Both the position numbers and the translations under genes were made by a program. From Pseudomonadota bacterium (GTDB taxonomy: Bacteria > Pseudomonadota > Alphaproteobacteria > UBA2136 > UBA6156): a stretch of 52,871 nt of DNA. The DNA lies in assembly GCA_016125035.1 (NCBI GenBank), contig WGMN01000005.1:1-52871 (forward strand), read 5' to 3'. Each line of letters starts with the position of its first letter. The first letter of the stretch is position 1. Shown piece by piece: positions 51,855-52,871 of this stretch. Under the pieces are notes generated by a model that saw only the letters and a program-made list of their open reading frames with translations, ran no database searches and had not been told where the DNA came from.

Positions 51855-52427
51855 TTACCAGCCACCCGAATCACCCCGGTCGGAACTTCCCACGTTAACT
51901 CCTATCCATTTGCCGTTTAGGCATTGGTACATCGCGGGGCCTCCGTTGTAAGCGGGCCAGCCCGCAATAACGGTACCATTGGGAAAGGCCACGTTATGGA
52001 GGTATGTATTGGGCGGGTCATATCCCGGCCCCATAGAGGTACCGGCATAGCAGGAGGCAGAGGAGGCAGAAGAAGTTGAGGCGCTGCCATTGGTGCCGCC
52101 TGTGCAGGTTGTCTTGCCGTTGGTGGTGGTCAGCGTACCCCCCACGCAGGTGGTGTCTGCCACATATTGGGTAAGGCTGGCCACCTGGGCATTCAGGTCA
52201 TTCACCACGGTGGTCAAGCTGGTCAAAGCTTGCTGCACCTGCTGCAATACCGCGCTCTGCGCACCAATCGCCGCTCCCTGGACAGTTATCTGGTTGCCCA
52301 GCGCATAGGTGGCAGCACCACTGCCACTGCCCGCCCCATCACTGGGCATGGCCACGGCTTCCAAAGCCAAACCATGGCTGGCGCTCAAGCAACCGACCGC
52401 CAAAGCAAAGGCAAAAAGCTCTTTCAT
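51855..52427 (-). CDS. Secreted protein with coiled coil, paralog 1
   Basis: 190 residues. The signal peptide is MKELFAFALAVGCLSASHGL. It shares AVAMPSDGAGSGSGA and the heptad helix (AIGAQSAVLQQVQQALTSLT) with its neighbour, and a Cys/Thr-rich middle (TTCVGGTLTTTNGKTTCTGG). The C-terminal domain (HNVAFPNGTVIAGWPAYNGG, MYQCLNGKWIGVNV) is different. A common stalk with different heads is the pattern of variable-tip proteins, but no recombinase is nearby. AGAAG lies 2 nt before the ATG, which is weak. Confidence 0.7.
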   Translation of the reverse strand: MKELFAFALAVGCLSASHGLALEAVAMPSDGAGSGSGAATYALGNQITVQGAAIGAQSAVLQQVQQALTSLTTVVNDLNAQVASLTQYVADTTCVGGTLTTTNGKTTCTGGTNGSASTSSASSASCYAGTSMGPGYDPPNTYLHNVAFPNGTVIAGWPAYNGGPAMYQCLNGKWIGVNVGSSDRGDSGGW

Positions 52428-52552
52428 AGCTTCTTATGCTAAGCGCCCTTAAATGGACCTGACAAGGCGCTCCTTATTAAAAATCAGTCATATAGCTGCG
52501 TATTTGTCACATGGCGGCCGCAGCCCGCCTTCTGTCTCCAAGCAGAGAACCC

Positions 52553-52628
52553 AGCCAGAAAGTTGGTGCCCGTGGCAAGATTGCCGGTCTCGCGTGCGCC
52601 CGGCTCGAACCAGCACGGGAAGGATGTC
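52553..52628 (-). repeat. Broken tRNA-Leu 3'-end copy with 23-bp insertion
   Basis: A shared AGCCAGAAAG flank, then TTGGTGCCCGTGGC (reverse of GCCACGGGCACCA, a tRNA acceptor 3' strand plus CCA). The T-loop position is split by a 23-nt GCCGG...CCGGCT insertion (52583-52605), followed by CGAACCAGCAC. It is a non-functional tRNA end, possibly a decayed attachment site. The neighbouring 444 bp (52428-52871) hold this copy, the next one and an end hairpin; no gene is seen. Confidence 0.55.
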
Positions 52629-52684
52629 ACGCCAAAGGCGTGCCTTAAAAAGCCGGTCCTCTGTCTCTAACAACAGTTAAATCA

Positions 52685-52745
52685 AGCCAGAAAGTTGGTG
52701 CCCGTGGCTAGATTCGAACCAGCACTGGAAGGATTTTAAGTCCCC
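52685..52745 (-). repeat. tRNA-Leu(TAA)-like 3' fragment
   Basis: Reading minus: GGGGACTTAAAATCC (anticodon arm with TAA), no long variable arm, a T-arm GCTGG TTCGAAT CTAGC, then CACGGGC A CCA. The 5' half (acceptor and D-arm) is missing from the downstream sequence, so it is a fragment. It shares its flank with the copy at 52553-52628. Confidence 0.55.
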
Positions 52746-52837
52746 CTCCGCTCAGAACTTCTTTTTTGTTATCATGCGCTTACGCAGTAAGCAAAATCTT
52801 TTGTGCTAAATTGCGTGCTAGCCGCTTTCAGCGCTCG

Positions 52838-52860
52838 TTCTGCTGTCTGCATCAGCAGAA
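52838..52860. other. Hairpin near the window end
   Basis: TTCTGCTG (52838-52845) and CAGCAGAA (52853-52860) form a perfect 8-bp stem with loop TCTGCAT. Role unknown; no T-run follows within the window. Confidence 0.4.
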
Positions 52861-52871
52861 TTCGTCTCCTA

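Overview
The window looks like a GC-rich alphaproteobacterial chromosome segment. The evidence is a complete 14-subunit NADH dehydrogenase cluster (nuoA to nuoN, with separate nuoC and nuoD) followed by birA and an RNase J gene, plus rplM-rpsI, zapA next to a 5-formyl-THF cyclo-ligase gene, a bactofilin and zapE. I cannot place it below class. No transposase, integrase or CRISPR array is visible.

Layout. 1-2.6 kb holds three minus-strand small or membrane-protein genes. Two of them are divergent paralogs with duplicated leaders and duplicated terminator hairpins; an unrelated 97-residue gene follows. 2.7-8.3 kb holds a WH-type hypothetical, an HTH-methyltransferase fusion under a nearly leaderless promoter, a DUF1223-MscS pair, zapE and a RimK-like ATP-grasp gene. 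8.6-31.2 kb is the nuo cluster. Eleven of its thirteen inter-subunit gaps contain extra genes, sixteen in all, mostly joined by ATGA-type overlaps: two GNAT acetyltransferases, RidA, a peptidase E relative, MazG-like and Nudix hydrolases, a 2H phosphoesterase, two alpha/beta hydrolases, a C39-like peptidase and small membrane or secreted proteins. 31.2-34.2 kb holds a 36-codon minus-strand ORF, birA and rnj. 34.2-37.3 kb is a run of five minus-strand genes; four of them share a near-identical terminator, two encode ribbon-helix-helix proteins and one encodes an OMP-decarboxylase relative. 37.4-41.8 kb holds rplM-rpsI with a duplicated rpsI 5' end, a bactofilin locus and a gamma carbonic anhydrase. 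41.8-51.3 kb is housekeeping: a divergent phosphoglycerate kinase, zapA, fau, an OppDF-type ABC ATPase, LDH2, radC, map, sfsA, an exonuclease and a CinA-like gene. 51.3-52.9 kb holds two tandem secreted paralogs and two broken tRNA-Leu 3'-end copies.

The most unusual structure is a family of at least fifteen short arrays of about four copies of a heptanucleotide. The unit differs from site to site (CGAATMA, CCCATAA, CCTACAA, GGGTTAC, CTGATTW, TCTAGTN, GAATTCC, CTCGAYA) but array length is almost constant at 26-38 bp. Several lie directly against start codons where a Shine-Dalgarno should be. Six others lie inside nuoG, nuoL, nuoM and nuoN and are translated in frame. A second, decameric family (YTGCMGCNNN) occurs three times. 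The heptamer arrays and the gene-stuffed nuo operon are the best candidates for something not previously described here. Three enzymes (ATP-grasp, PGK, OMP decarboxylase) have altered catalytic motifs. Functional calls rest on motif recognition by eye; no database search was possible.
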